A stretch of DNA of 64,000 nucleotides from Acidobacteriaceae bacterium KBS 83 (lineage in GTDB: Bacteria; Acidobacteriota; Terriglobia; Terriglobales; Acidobacteriaceae), in contig KB906737.1 of the NCBI GenBank assembly GCA_000381585.1, forward strand, positions 434,001 through 498,000, read 5' to 3'. Both the position numbers and the translations under genes were made by a program. The notes beneath the pieces were generated by a model. That model was not told where the DNA came from and ran no database searches. It worked only from the letters and a program-made list of their open reading frames with translations. Position 1 is the first letter of the stretch. Each line of letters begins with the position of its first letter. Below, piece after piece: positions 32,807 to 40,655 of the stretch.

Positions 32807-34345
32807 CTATCGGCGACCATGCCAGCCACCACCGCCGCCACGGCTGAAGGAACCACGGGCACTCGCCTGCCGGGATTGCCATCCGCCCCCGCCGCCGCCT
32901 CCACCAAAAGCCGAGGCATGGGCGCTGCTCTGCTGTTGTCCGTATCCTCTGGAGGAAGTGCCCTGGCTCTGTTGCCAGCCACTTCCAGTGTTCTTGTAGA
33001 CATTCCCGTTGGAGGCGGCATATTTGTTGCCGTTTGCCGATTGTCCCGTAGCGTACCTGTTGCCGTTCGCAGATTGTCCTGCGGAAAAGGTGTTACCGTT
33101 TGCGCCCGCACCAGCAACAGCCTTGCCCCCTGAGGAAGTCTGAATCGACGATGCGGTTCCTTGTGCAGTGGTCTGGTGCTGGGTATACGCAGTCTGGCCG
33201 TTCTTTGAGACGACGGAGCTTCCGTAGTTCCCATAGGCATTGGCGCCTTGCGCCGTAGCGGCATAGGTCCCGGTCCTCGCGTTGTAAGCCTGGCCTGCTG
33301 CTGCGGCTCCGTTGGGGCCCGTCCCAGACACGCCACGCGCAACTGTGCCAGTGCTGGGATTGTAGCCTTGAGCGGCACTTCGCGTGCCGTAAGGAGTCGC
33401 AACAGTTCCGCCTCTCGCATAGGCACCCGTTGTTGGGTTATACGCAGTGCCAGCGCGAGCTGCGCCATATGGACCGTACGCCGTGACACTGGACCCATAG
33501 ACCCCACCGTGCCACGCATTGTTTCCGTAATAGACGTTGCGGTTGTACACCACTGTGCCGCCATGCCAGTTGCAGCCCCAGTAGCTGTAGCCCCAACCAC
33601 AACAACTGTTATTTATCGCTGCTCCTACAGCGATGCCGACGCCGAAGGCCAGCAGACCGGTTGCCACTACATCTGCAGTGCTATAACCCGGAGTTTGGAC
33701 CGGCACGCCATAGACTACCGTGGGATTGTATTCCGGAATGTAGACGACTTGCGGATTCGTAGGCTGAATCACGATGGTTTGCGGCGACTGCTGAACGACG
33801 GTAATCTGCGACCCAGATTTGAGATTGCCAGCAGCTTTCGCCTCGGCACGCATGGCCTGGATCGCTGACATGATATCGCTGGTCTGGGTGTGATACGCCT
33901 CGCCCAATGCGGAAGTCCAGCTCAGATTTTTCGTCATGTTGTCGAGAACCGAAGGAAACTGCGTGAGGGCCTTCACGCTGGGGTCCCATGGCTGCTTATC
34001 CACCGCCTGCATCAGGTTATCCCCGGTTAGATTCTTATTTTGCTGAAGCCAACTGTCGGCACCAGCGACCTGATCCGGAAAAGTCGCAGCTCCGAGAACC
34101 TGAGCCACCAGCGCGTCGGGGTATAAGGCGATGGGCGCTACCAGTTGTTGCAGTTGATCCGCAGGAAGCGGCGCACCTTGACCTGAGTATCCCGCGGGGG
34201 CACCCTGTCCCGGTGACGTTTGTGCGGCCGGGGCCGATTGTCTGGCAGGCGCTTGCTGACCTTCAGCGTCAAATGGCGCCGTGGCAAAAACCAGCAGCAG
34301 CGACAACGTATTCGAGAAAAGCTGTTTCGCGATGGTCCTGATCAT
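32807..34345 (-). CDS. DUF3300 exported protein with Gly/Ser-rich tail
   Basis: 512 residues from ATG 34345 (AAGAGGA upstream). A signal peptide is followed by the DUF3300 domain: LPADQLQQLVAPIALYPDALVAQVLGAATFPDQV, then KQPWDPSVKALTQFPSVLDNM and VVYIPEYNPTVVYG. The last 250 residues are low-complexity, rich in Gly, Ser, Thr, Tyr, Asn and Gln with repeated GNxYATGQSANGN units, ending in a run of Gly and Arg. Such tails are typical of surface-exposed or aggregating proteins. It probably leads the DUF2950 operon and is divergent from a beta-barrel gene, with a palindrome between them. Confidence 0.9.
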   Translation of the reverse strand: MIRTIAKQLFSNTLSLLLVFATAPFDAEGQQAPARQSAPAAQTSPGQGAPAGYSGQGAPLPADQLQQLVAPIALYPDALVAQVLGAATFPDQVAGADSWLQQNKNLTGDNLMQAVDKQPWDPSVKALTQFPSVLDNMTKNLSWTSALGEAYHTQTSDIMSAIQAMRAEAKAAGNLKSGSQITVVQQSPQTIVIQPTNPQVVYIPEYNPTVVYGVPVQTPGYSTADVVATGLLAFGVGIAVGAAINNSCCGWGYSYWGCNWHGGTVVYNRNVYYGNNAWHGGVYGSSVTAYGPYGAARAGTAYNPTTGAYARGGTVATPYGTRSAAQGYNPSTGTVARGVSGTGPNGAAAAGQAYNARTGTYAATAQGANAYGNYGSSVVSKNGQTAYTQHQTTAQGTASSIQTSSGGKAVAGAGANGNTFSAGQSANGNRYATGQSANGNKYAASNGNVYKNTGSGWQQSQGTSSRGYGQQQSSAHASAFGGGGGGGGWQSRQASARGSFSRGGGGGWHGRR

Positions 34346-34717
34346 TCCTCTTGCCTCCACAGCTATTCGCAAGGCGCCTGCAAGGAGTCAGATCGTCGCG
34401 AATTATAGTTATTCCGGAATCTGTTGAGCCCGTAGCTTGCCACGCCTCTCTTCTCGCTTCAGCTGCCGGGTCCAGATCCACTACGACCTCGTAAATCGTG
34501 CCGGCGAACTATCGCGCATTCGCCGAATTCCACTGCTCAAGGGCGCTGGGCACGGCAAGCAGATAACGACAATAAGCATGAAGTTGCTGCCTACAAGCTG
34601 CAACTGTCACATCTGCCAGTCGAAGAGCACTTCGTCCCTTCTGTCATTTGTGACAGTTCCAAATCGATCTTCTATCGCATTAGAAAAGTAGCTGCGCCCG
34701 TGCGTTTGAGGAGTCCT
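34346..34717. promoter_or_regulatory. Divergent control region with palindrome, module copy 3
   Basis: CTGTCA-TTTG-TGACAG lies at 34641-34656 and continues as TTCC, echoing the right half (GTGACAGTTC) of the two other copies. TAGAAA follows 22 bases later at 34681, in the same place as TAAGAT in those copies. An additional AACTGTCA half-site lies near 34605. The region separates the DUF3300 gene from the outer-membrane protein gene, so either or both may be controlled from it. No other gene is seen. Confidence 0.5.
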
Positions 34718-35551
34718 ATGAAACTTCCGCGATCTTCGTTTTTACTTTTGCTGACACTCGTTGCGCTCGGACGGTTTGGAATGCCTGTGGCGATTGCGCA
34801 GCAGCCTACTTCGAGCGCGAGCACATCGCCCCCGCCGAGTAGCGCTCCAGAGGCGGACACCAGTGGCGCCATGGACGACAAATGGCACATCGGGTTTGCC
34901 CCTTACCTCTGGTTCCCCGGGATGCATGGCACATCCGGGATTCGCGGGTTTGATACCAGCGTGCGTGCCTCAGCTGGGGACTTGCTCTCGCACTTCAACA
35001 TCGGGCTCATGGGGACAACGGAAGTGCGCAAGAACCATTTCGTGTTGGCCACCGACCTCATGTGGGTTCGGCTCAGTGACGACAAGGCACTGCCAGTAAA
35101 CGAAGTTGGCATCAACTCCATCAGCTTCAGAGCCGGTCAGTTCCTGCTTACACCGATGGGGGGATACCGGGTCGTCGATAAAGAGAAGCTAAAAGTGGAT
35201 GGGCTGGCGGGTTTGCGCTACTGGCACCTAGGACAAAAGATCGAGTTTAGTCCCACCATCCTGAACGGGGTATCCGCGTCGCAGAACTGGGTGGATGCTC
35301 TTGGGGGCGCGCGATTCCTGTTGCTTCTGACCCCCAAAGTGTCGGCGAGTGTCATCGGCGATGCGGGAGGTGGGGGCGCAAATTCCGATTATGAAATAGC
35401 GGGTTTGCTGGGACTGAAGGTCAAGAAGAATATCGACTTGAAGGCGGGCTGGCGTTATCTAGTCGTTGATTATAGAAATAGCAGCAATCAATATCTTTAT
35501 AACGTAGCGTCAAGCGGGTTCATTCTTGGAGCACTCTTTAATTTCAAGTGA
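34718..35551 (+). CDS. Outer-membrane beta-barrel protein
   Basis: 277 residues from ATG 34718 (GAGGAG upstream). A signal peptide precedes a Ser/Pro-rich spacer. The rest alternates strand-like segments (WHIGFAPYLWFPGMHGT, HFNIGLMGTTEVRKNHFVLATDLMWVRLSD, PMGGYRVVDKEKLKVDGLAGLRYWHLG) and ends in Phe, GFILGALFNFK, as outer-membrane barrels commonly do. The WxxGFAPYLWxPGM start is typical of an acidobacterial/proteobacterial barrel family of unknown cargo. It is expressed from the region with module copy 3. Confidence 0.8.
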   Translation: MKLPRSSFLLLLTLVALGRFGMPVAIAQQPTSSASTSPPPSSAPEADTSGAMDDKWHIGFAPYLWFPGMHGTSGIRGFDTSVRASAGDLLSHFNIGLMGTTEVRKNHFVLATDLMWVRLSDDKALPVNEVGINSISFRAGQFLLTPMGGYRVVDKEKLKVDGLAGLRYWHLGQKIEFSPTILNGVSASQNWVDALGGARFLLLLTPKVSASVIGDAGGGGANSDYEIAGLLGLKVKKNIDLKAGWRYLVVDYRNSSNQYLYNVASSGFILGALFNFK

Positions 35552-35723
35552 GGGGTTCTTGAACATTTTCGCCATCATCGTCAACTTCGGCCGTTTACCT
35601 AATTGATCCGGGCCGCACGAACGCACTTCTAGATCGAACGCTTACACTGAACTCCGGAATCGCGGTCTACATTGATCCTCCGCACACCCGAGCTGAATCG
35701 AGTTACTCGGAAGGACCAAGGAC

Positions 35724-36695
35724 CTACTTTTGCATTGCCTTCAGCTTTGCCTTCACCTCCGGAGGCAACTTCGGAAACAGGAATGCAACTTGTAAGCGCA
35801 TGCTCCAAGGTGAGCCGTCCACGGTATGCGCAGCATTTCCGTAAAACTGCGCGGTGACATTTACCGGTTGCAGACCCAATCTGAATATTCGTCCCACACC
35901 GCCCCCGACTGGCACGGTCCATACATTTCCGCTGGAAGCCTTCCAGTTCGCGGTAACGATCGGCGAATATGACAGAAACCAGCCCTTCTTCAGGTTGTAG
36001 TTAATGAAATATTGCAACGTCATCTGGTTCACGTCATTGCGGTCCGAAGGGCCGGCGACCGACCACGCATTATTCACAAGCGCGCCAATGGTCCAATGGC
36101 CGGGCTGAATCAGCGCAACGACGGAGGGCCCGATGCTGAGTTTCCCCTGACCCAGTACCTTGCTGGTGGCCGTTGGCAGAACAAATACTGGCCCGGCTCC
36201 CCAGATCAGCTTGTGCGGCGCGGCGGGCGAAAAGAAAAACGTTGGAGTCATATCCGCAAAGCCGAATACGCCGGCACTGCGCTGTACTGCCTGCGCCGCA
36301 AAGTAGGCGGGAGTATCTTCCACAATGCCATACACCTCCAGGTTCGCGGTACCTGGAGCAGGTTGCCAGAGGATCGGGGCAATCCAGCGAATGATCATGT
36401 TCCAGTCTTTGCTGACCTTCATCGGAATCACGGGCTGGATATTCAGCACATTCTGTACCCGGTCATACGGACCGATGCCGAAATTGCTGTTGTTCTGAAG
36501 CGGAACACTGATCAGGCTCGCGACCGGGTTCTGCGTGGCCTTCTGCAAATCTGCCGCTCCGCTGCCGGCGGGCTCAGGCGCGTTCGGAACAGGATCCTGT
36601 TGTGCTGACGAAGACATCGGGGTGTAAAGAGACGCCCAAAACACAAGTGCAATTTTCAGTGATCGCGTCAATTCCTTCCTCCTGCGACTAAGCAT
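35724..36695 (-). CDS. Outer-membrane transporter-like barrel protein
   Basis: 323 residues with an N-terminal signal (SLKIALVFWASLYTPMSSSA). Repeated features are NPVASLISVPLQNNSNFGIG, NVLNIQPVIPMKVSKDWNMI and a set of aromatic-girdled strands (WTIGALVNNAWSVAG, MTLQYFINYNLKKGWFLSYS). The NPVASLISVPLQNN start is the hallmark of a conserved family often mislabelled 'neuromedin U' or simply 'transporter'. Substrate is unknown. It ends with a charged helix (PPEVKAKLKAMQ), not the usual Phe. The gene is convergent with the preceding barrel gene and lies 172 bases from it. Confidence 0.8.
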   Translation of the reverse strand: MLSRRRKELTRSLKIALVFWASLYTPMSSSAQQDPVPNAPEPAGSGAADLQKATQNPVASLISVPLQNNSNFGIGPYDRVQNVLNIQPVIPMKVSKDWNMIIRWIAPILWQPAPGTANLEVYGIVEDTPAYFAAQAVQRSAGVFGFADMTPTFFFSPAAPHKLIWGAGPVFVLPTATSKVLGQGKLSIGPSVVALIQPGHWTIGALVNNAWSVAGPSDRNDVNQMTLQYFINYNLKKGWFLSYSPIVTANWKASSGNVWTVPVGGGVGRIFRLGLQPVNVTAQFYGNAAHTVDGSPWSMRLQVAFLFPKLPPEVKAKLKAMQK

Positions 36696-36797
36696 TACGG
36701 CATGAGTTTAGGATCGGGCTTCGACTGCTTGAGAACGGTTTTACTGGATGTGCAGTTGACGTACAGGGCGGACGAGTTTTCTGATGTTTCGTCTGTC

Positions 36798-37316
36798 TTA
36801 CTGATCGGTTTGTTCAGCGCGACGATGAAAGAATAGTTGCGCCAACTTCTCTTCGCCAACTATTCTTTGCAGCTCCCCGTATGCGACGAACGGAATGAGC
36901 ACCACAAACAGAAGTATGGTGAGAGTAAGAATTCCTTTCCCGGTCCCCCCGGCAAGATCAGCAATACTCTCGTGAAAGGACCTATGGTGAAAGTATCCTA
37001 TGGCGAATTCTTCCAAGATCTTGAAACAAGCCAGCACAACAGCAAATAGCGCGGACTTCAGAAGCGTCGAATAGATGAGTGGCGCCTCCTCGACGCGTTT
37101 GCCGAGGTGGAGGCCCTGTGCAATGAGCATCACTTTCGCGAGTGCCAGCGCATTGATAAGGGCTAAACCGTGGTAAGTAACGTCGATGTTGTATGCCCCA
37201 AGAACAATCGACTTGTACGCAATGAAACAACTGAAGACCACCAAGAGATAGAGCGTGATAATGACAAATTCTCTTAGCTCCCGATAGGCCTTTTGCTTCA
37301 GGCTTTGTTTCGACAT
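36798..37316 (-). CDS. Four-helix membrane protein of unknown function
   Basis: 172 residues from ATG 37316, with GGAGGTAGT immediately upstream; the longer frame to 37403 has no such site. Four hydrophobic helices are evident (about 16-38, 47-65, 78-102, 131-152). The N-terminal KQSLKQKAYRELREF is amphipathic and basic, and the C-terminus FFHRRAEQTDQ is cytoplasmic-like. AYGELQRIVGEEKLAQLF follows the last helix. I do not recognise the family. It shares an intergenic region with the palindrome module copy 2, so it may belong to the same regulon. Confidence 0.7.
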   Translation of the reverse strand: MSKQSLKQKAYRELREFVIITLYLLVVFSCFIAYKSIVLGAYNIDVTYHGLALINALALAKVMLIAQGLHLGKRVEEAPLIYSTLLKSALFAVVLACFKILEEFAIGYFHHRSFHESIADLAGGTGKGILTLTILLFVVLIPFVAYGELQRIVGEEKLAQLFFHRRAEQTDQ

Positions 37317-37435
37317 ACTACCTCCTCTGCGCGGCACAAGAACCGGCGTCAACGAAGCGGGACCAGTCGTAAGCGCGCCGGCTGTAGAAGATCCTGAGGG
37401 CACCCACCATCACAACATTCCGAAAAGGGCATCCG

Positions 37436-37484
37436 GAACTGTCTGAAGTGACAGTTCTCAGTCTGTCACTGGGCTGGTTAAGAT
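37436..37484 (+). promoter_or_regulatory. Shared palindrome-promoter module, copy 2
   Basis: GAACTGTC-N6-GACAGTTC at 37436-37457, TTCTCA, 18 bases, TAAGAT at 37479-37484, GGAGG and ATG-AAC at 37505. The spacing from TAAGAT to ATG (20 bases) equals that in copy 1. It sits between the divergent four-helix membrane protein gene and the carbonic-anhydrase-tail gene. Confidence 0.65.
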
Positions 37485-37504
37485 CCAGCAGACAGGAGGT
37501 CGAA

Positions 37505-37654
37505 ATGAACGAAAGAAGCGCAATCAATGCGAGTATTCACGCTGAATTGCTGCGCACGTGCTCAACCGTCATTCGCGATGCCGTCAAGGGTGGCGCTCTG
37601 AAAATAGGGGCCGGAGTTTATGATCTCGCAACTGGCACAGTTCCATTGAGCTGA
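37505..37654 (+). CDS. Mini-protein resembling the C-terminus of beta-carbonic anhydrase
   Basis: 49 residues from ATG 37505 with GGAGG five to six bases upstream. LLRTCSTVIRDAVKGGALKI and GAGVYDLATGTVPLS match the last helix and final strand of beta-class carbonic anhydrases, where the usual wording is SPVLRE.VE.G.LKIVGA.YDL.TG.V. The zinc-binding Cys-His-Cys part is absent, so it cannot be an enzyme. It is either the remains of a truncated gene captured by a mobile promoter, or a regulatory peptide. The intact control signals argue that it is still translated. Confidence 0.55.
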   Translation: MNERSAINASIHAELLRTCSTVIRDAVKGGALKIGAGVYDLATGTVPLS

Positions 37655-37714
37655 ACGACCAGCCAGAATAAGCGAATAGCGGGTGTGCGCCTTGCCCAAC
37701 GGTACGTGTGCTTC

Positions 37715-38452
37715 ATGCCACTGACACGACAACATTGGTGTCTGGCCCTCCTACTTACGATGCTCTGCTTTTGTCTTCCGGCCGTTCGTGCCAGAGCGCA
37801 ACAACAGCAGGCGCCCGAAGACCCAGAAGATGAAAAGCAGGTAGGCCTATGGCTCGACCAGGGGATCTCTGCCGGGCTTTCACGCAACAGGTCCCTGGAA
37901 GCCGAATTCCATCAACGCTTCGACGAGGGAGCCTCAAATCTCTTCGAGTATTTCTTTCAGGGCGGCGTTGCCTTTCGCCCGCGACCGTGGCTCATCGTGC
38001 TGCCGTCGTATCGCTATCAGCGCTTTCCCGGCAATCCCACAGTTGACTACGAAAACCGGCTGCTACTCAACCTGACGCTGAACGCATCCCGCGGTCCATG
38101 GCAGCCTAATTTCCGCACTCTCATCGAGGGACGTTTTCCCGATGGTCTTACTGCTTCGGCACGCCTCCGGTTTCGTCCGGGAGTGATCTATACCTTGCCG
38201 CTGCCTATGGCGCGGCGTCCCGCGCTGGTTGTGAGCAATGAATTCTTCGTCGTTCCAGGAACCAATAGCTTTGCAGCAGGGGGCAGTTTTACCCAGAACC
38301 GATTTCAGGTGGGAATTAGGTTGCCCATCACGGATTCGTTTTCCACTCGGCCCTACTTCATGCTGCAGTCAGTGAATTTGCCTCCCGGCTGGGATACCAA
38401 TGAAATCATAGGCATCTCCGTCGCATTCAGAATTCTACGCAAGAGCAAGTAG
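37715..38452 (+). CDS. DUF2490 outer-membrane protein
   Basis: 245 residues from ATG 37715; the in-frame GTG at 37685 is possible. A signal peptide (HWCLALLLTMLCFCLPAVRARA) is followed by barrel-like strands: VGLWLDQGISAGLSRNRSLEAEFHQRFDEGASNLFEYFFQ, FRPRPWLIVLPSYRYQRFP, YENRLLLNLTLN. These are the typical RxExRFRD-like DUF2490 strands. It ends in FRILRKSK. The cargo is unknown. It lies 60 bases downstream of the carbonic-anhydrase-tail gene on the same strand and may be its operon partner. Confidence 0.8.
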   Translation: MPLTRQHWCLALLLTMLCFCLPAVRARAQQQQAPEDPEDEKQVGLWLDQGISAGLSRNRSLEAEFHQRFDEGASNLFEYFFQGGVAFRPRPWLIVLPSYRYQRFPGNPTVDYENRLLLNLTLNASRGPWQPNFRTLIEGRFPDGLTASARLRFRPGVIYTLPLPMARRPALVVSNEFFVVPGTNSFAAGGSFTQNRFQVGIRLPITDSFSTRPYFMLQSVNLPPGWDTNEIIGISVAFRILRKSK

Positions 38453-38454
38453 GG

Positions 38455-38583
38455 TTATTTCGCTTGAGACGCTAGCTCACAGTTCGTGATGGCTGTTGTG
38501 CCAAGCACGAGGGTCAGGGTGACAGCGAAGATGGCCGCAAGAGGTTTCCTCGGGTTTCTTGGACCTCGACGGCTGGTCCCCAT
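38455..38583 (-). CDS. Short exported or membrane peptide
   Basis: A 42-residue frame from ATG 38583 to TAA 38455. GGAAGG lies five to six bases before the ATG. The N-terminus is strongly basic (MGTSRRGPRNPRKP), followed by a hydrophobic run LAAIFAVTLTLVLGTTAI and a short polar end with one Cys. That is the shape of a signal/anchor peptide. It converges tail-to-tail with DUF2490. Without homologues in view it remains a candidate. Confidence 0.35.
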   Translation of the reverse strand: MGTSRRGPRNPRKPLAAIFAVTLTLVLGTTAITNCELASQAK

Positions 38584-38907
38584 TCCAGCCTTCCCCCTAG
38601 CTCCTATGACTGCCCCAAGCCGGCCCACGCAAGAGGGCGTTTTGCGCTCCGCTTGCCGCTGCCTCTGCCTTTCACCTCATAATCACTTGTAAGAATCGGA
38701 TAGGCGGTACCGTGGAGACGATGTCCGTCAGTTCCAACGCCAGTTCGGCCGGTTGCACGTCCCGCCTGTTTGCCTGAGCCAGCTGGCCGTGTACGGCAGC
38801 CGTCGTCACCTCTAATCGTCAATTCCTTCGGAATCGGAACTCTTATGCGGAAGCAGGATTCTCTCGCTGCTAACTAATCTTCTAGTTGCTCGTCTCACCA
38901 GAAGAAC
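38584..38907. other. Gene-free stretch before the BlaI-type regulator
   Basis: I see no gene here. Open frames in all directions are short and compositionally unlike the neighbours. It presumably holds the promoter of the BlaI-BlaR-protease group, and perhaps the operator that such a regulator would bind, but I could not pick out a clear TACA-N-TGTA-like dyad. Confidence 0.4.
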
Positions 38908-39327
38908 ATGCCCCCGAAGCGCTCCAACACGTTGACAGAAGCGGAACTCCGGATCATGCGCATCCTCTGGGAGCGCGGCGAATCATTGGTGAGCGAGCTG
39001 GTGGCCGCCATGCCAGAGAGCACGCCCCTCGCCTACACCTCGGTGCTGACGACGGTACGGATACTGGAGCAGAAAGGGTACGTCCGCCATCGTCAGGAAG
39101 GGCGTGCCTTTGTCTATCGTCCGTGTATTGCGGAAAATGACGCGAGCCGTTCAGAGATTCGACATATGCTGGATCGCTTCTTCGGGAACTCGCCGGAGCG
39201 TCTACTTCTAGCGCTGCTCGGCGATGAGGACGTGTCACACGAGGAATTGCAGCGCCTCAAGGCTGCCATCGCTCAGGCCGAATCTGCGGCGACGGAAGAG
39301 AACGCGATACCGAAGGGGCGCAAGTGA
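38908..39327 (+). CDS. BlaI/MecI/CopY-family repressor
   Basis: 139 residues with the family's winged-helix N-terminus: LTEAELRIMRILWERGESLVSELV, then TSVLTTVRILEQKGYVRHRQEGRAFVYRP, and a C-terminal dimerisation helix (LLLALLGDEDVSHEELQRL). These repressors bind promoter dyads and are cleaved after signalling by a BlaR1-type membrane protease. The next gene, overlapping by four bases, encodes exactly such a protease, so the pair forms a sensor system. The ligand cannot be told from sequence; beta-lactam or envelope stress are family-based guesses. Confidence 0.92.
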   Translation: MPPKRSNTLTEAELRIMRILWERGESLVSELVAAMPESTPLAYTSVLTTVRILEQKGYVRHRQEGRAFVYRPCIAENDASRSEIRHMLDRFFGNSPERLLLALLGDEDVSHEELQRLKAAIAQAESAATEENAIPKGRK

Positions 39328-40628
39328 ATTTCCCTTCCGAACTCTTCCGCATGGGCGCTTACGTATTCTTTGCCGGACTCTGGCAGGGCGCGGTCCTGGT
39401 CACGGCCGTAGCTCTCGCTCTCCGCCTTTGTTCCCGCGTTGGTCCCCGGCTTCGATTCGCCATCTGGGCAGTCGCATTCATCGTGCTCCTCGCCACGCCG
39501 CTACTGAACCTTCGGACGCATTCTTCTCCGTCGGGTCCGCTTGTGGCTAGCCTGCGGGTGAGCGAGACGTGGGGATATGTGATCGTCGCGTTGTGGCTGA
39601 TCCTGATGTCTGTCCGAGCTGTACAACTCACCGTGCACCTGTATCAATTGCGGGGCACCTGGAAACGTGCCACACCGATCCGTGCTGACGAGAACACTTC
39701 GGAGCTATTACAGCGCAGCCCCCGATCCGTGGAGCTATGCACCTCCGCGGATGTGGATTCTCCGAGCGTCATCGGCTTCGGATCTCCTCGTCTGCTTATT
39801 CCTGAATGGCTGGTTGGAAAGCTGTCGCCCGAAGATATGGCTCAGATAGTGCTCCATGAATTGGAGCACCTCCGCCGCAGGGATGACTGGCTCAACCTCA
39901 TCCAGAAGGTGGGTCTTGTGCTCTTTCCGCTAAATCCAGGCCTCCTTTGGGTAGACCGTAAGCTATCCGTCGAGCGCGAGCTCGCATGCGATGCCGGTGT
40001 TGTCGCCTCGACAGCCCAACCACTTGAATACGCACGCTGCCTTACGAGACTAGCCGAGCAACGCTCGCAGTACCGCAAACTGGCTTTATCGCTTGCAGCA
40101 TGGAGTCGCCAATCCGAAGTTGGACGACGCATCCTGAGTCTGCTTCAACCCGTCAGCGCCTGGTCATCCCGTCCCGCGAGATTCGCAAGCGCTCTGCTTG
40201 TTCTGGTCATCACGGGCAGCGCCGTGGAGATGGCTCGCGTGCCACATTTCGTGACCTTTGCCGATCCGCATACCGTACCTGAGTCTCACGCGTCCGCTGC
40301 TGTTGCAGATTCGCAATCTGCCGTCCCTGTCGTCTACTCCGAAACCGTACAACCGCGAGCGACGTTTCTGAAGGCCGTGATGGATCCTGCCCCGCACGTG
40401 GAGCCTGCTCGAGAGGCGCTTCCGCGGCAGCCCTTGCGCAAAGCTCATGCCGTGAAGCTACGGCAGCAGCACCCCCGCATGCTGCCCGCTGCAGCGCGCA
40501 CCTCAGCACGGGAAACGAATCTAAACAGCGGAAGGCTTTTCCAAGCCGTTTATGTGCTGCCTGACGAATTCTCGCCATCGTATACAGCCGTCGCATTCGC
40601 GAATGGCTGGCTAATCGTACAACTTTAA
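39324..40628 (+). CDS. BlaR1-like M56 membrane metalloprotease
   Basis: 434 residues starting at GTG 39324, the stop codon of the BlaI gene overlapping (GTGA). Helices lie at about 10-30, 38-56 and 77-95. The zinc site HELEH (His178, Glu179, His182) is followed by a further helix and the acidic ligand stretch SVERELACDAGV. Residues about 315-434 are an extracytoplasmic tail without a recognisable penicillin-binding sensor domain, so the inducer is likely not a beta-lactam. It should cleave the BlaI-type repressor encoded upstream. The Do protease gene 27 bases downstream is probably part of the same operon. Confidence 0.9.
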   Translation: MNFPSELFRMGAYVFFAGLWQGAVLVTAVALALRLCSRVGPRLRFAIWAVAFIVLLATPLLNLRTHSSPSGPLVASLRVSETWGYVIVALWLILMSVRAVQLTVHLYQLRGTWKRATPIRADENTSELLQRSPRSVELCTSADVDSPSVIGFGSPRLLIPEWLVGKLSPEDMAQIVLHELEHLRRRDDWLNLIQKVGLVLFPLNPGLLWVDRKLSVERELACDAGVVASTAQPLEYARCLTRLAEQRSQYRKLALSLAAWSRQSEVGRRILSLLQPVSAWSSRPARFASALLVLVITGSAVEMARVPHFVTFADPHTVPESHASAAVADSQSAVPVVYSETVQPRATFLKAVMDPAPHVEPAREALPRQPLRKAHAVKLRQQHPRMLPAAARTSARETNLNSGRLFQAVYVLPDEFSPSYTAVAFANGWLIVQL

Positions 40629-40655
40629 CCGCCAACGCATCCGGAGGAAGTCTTT

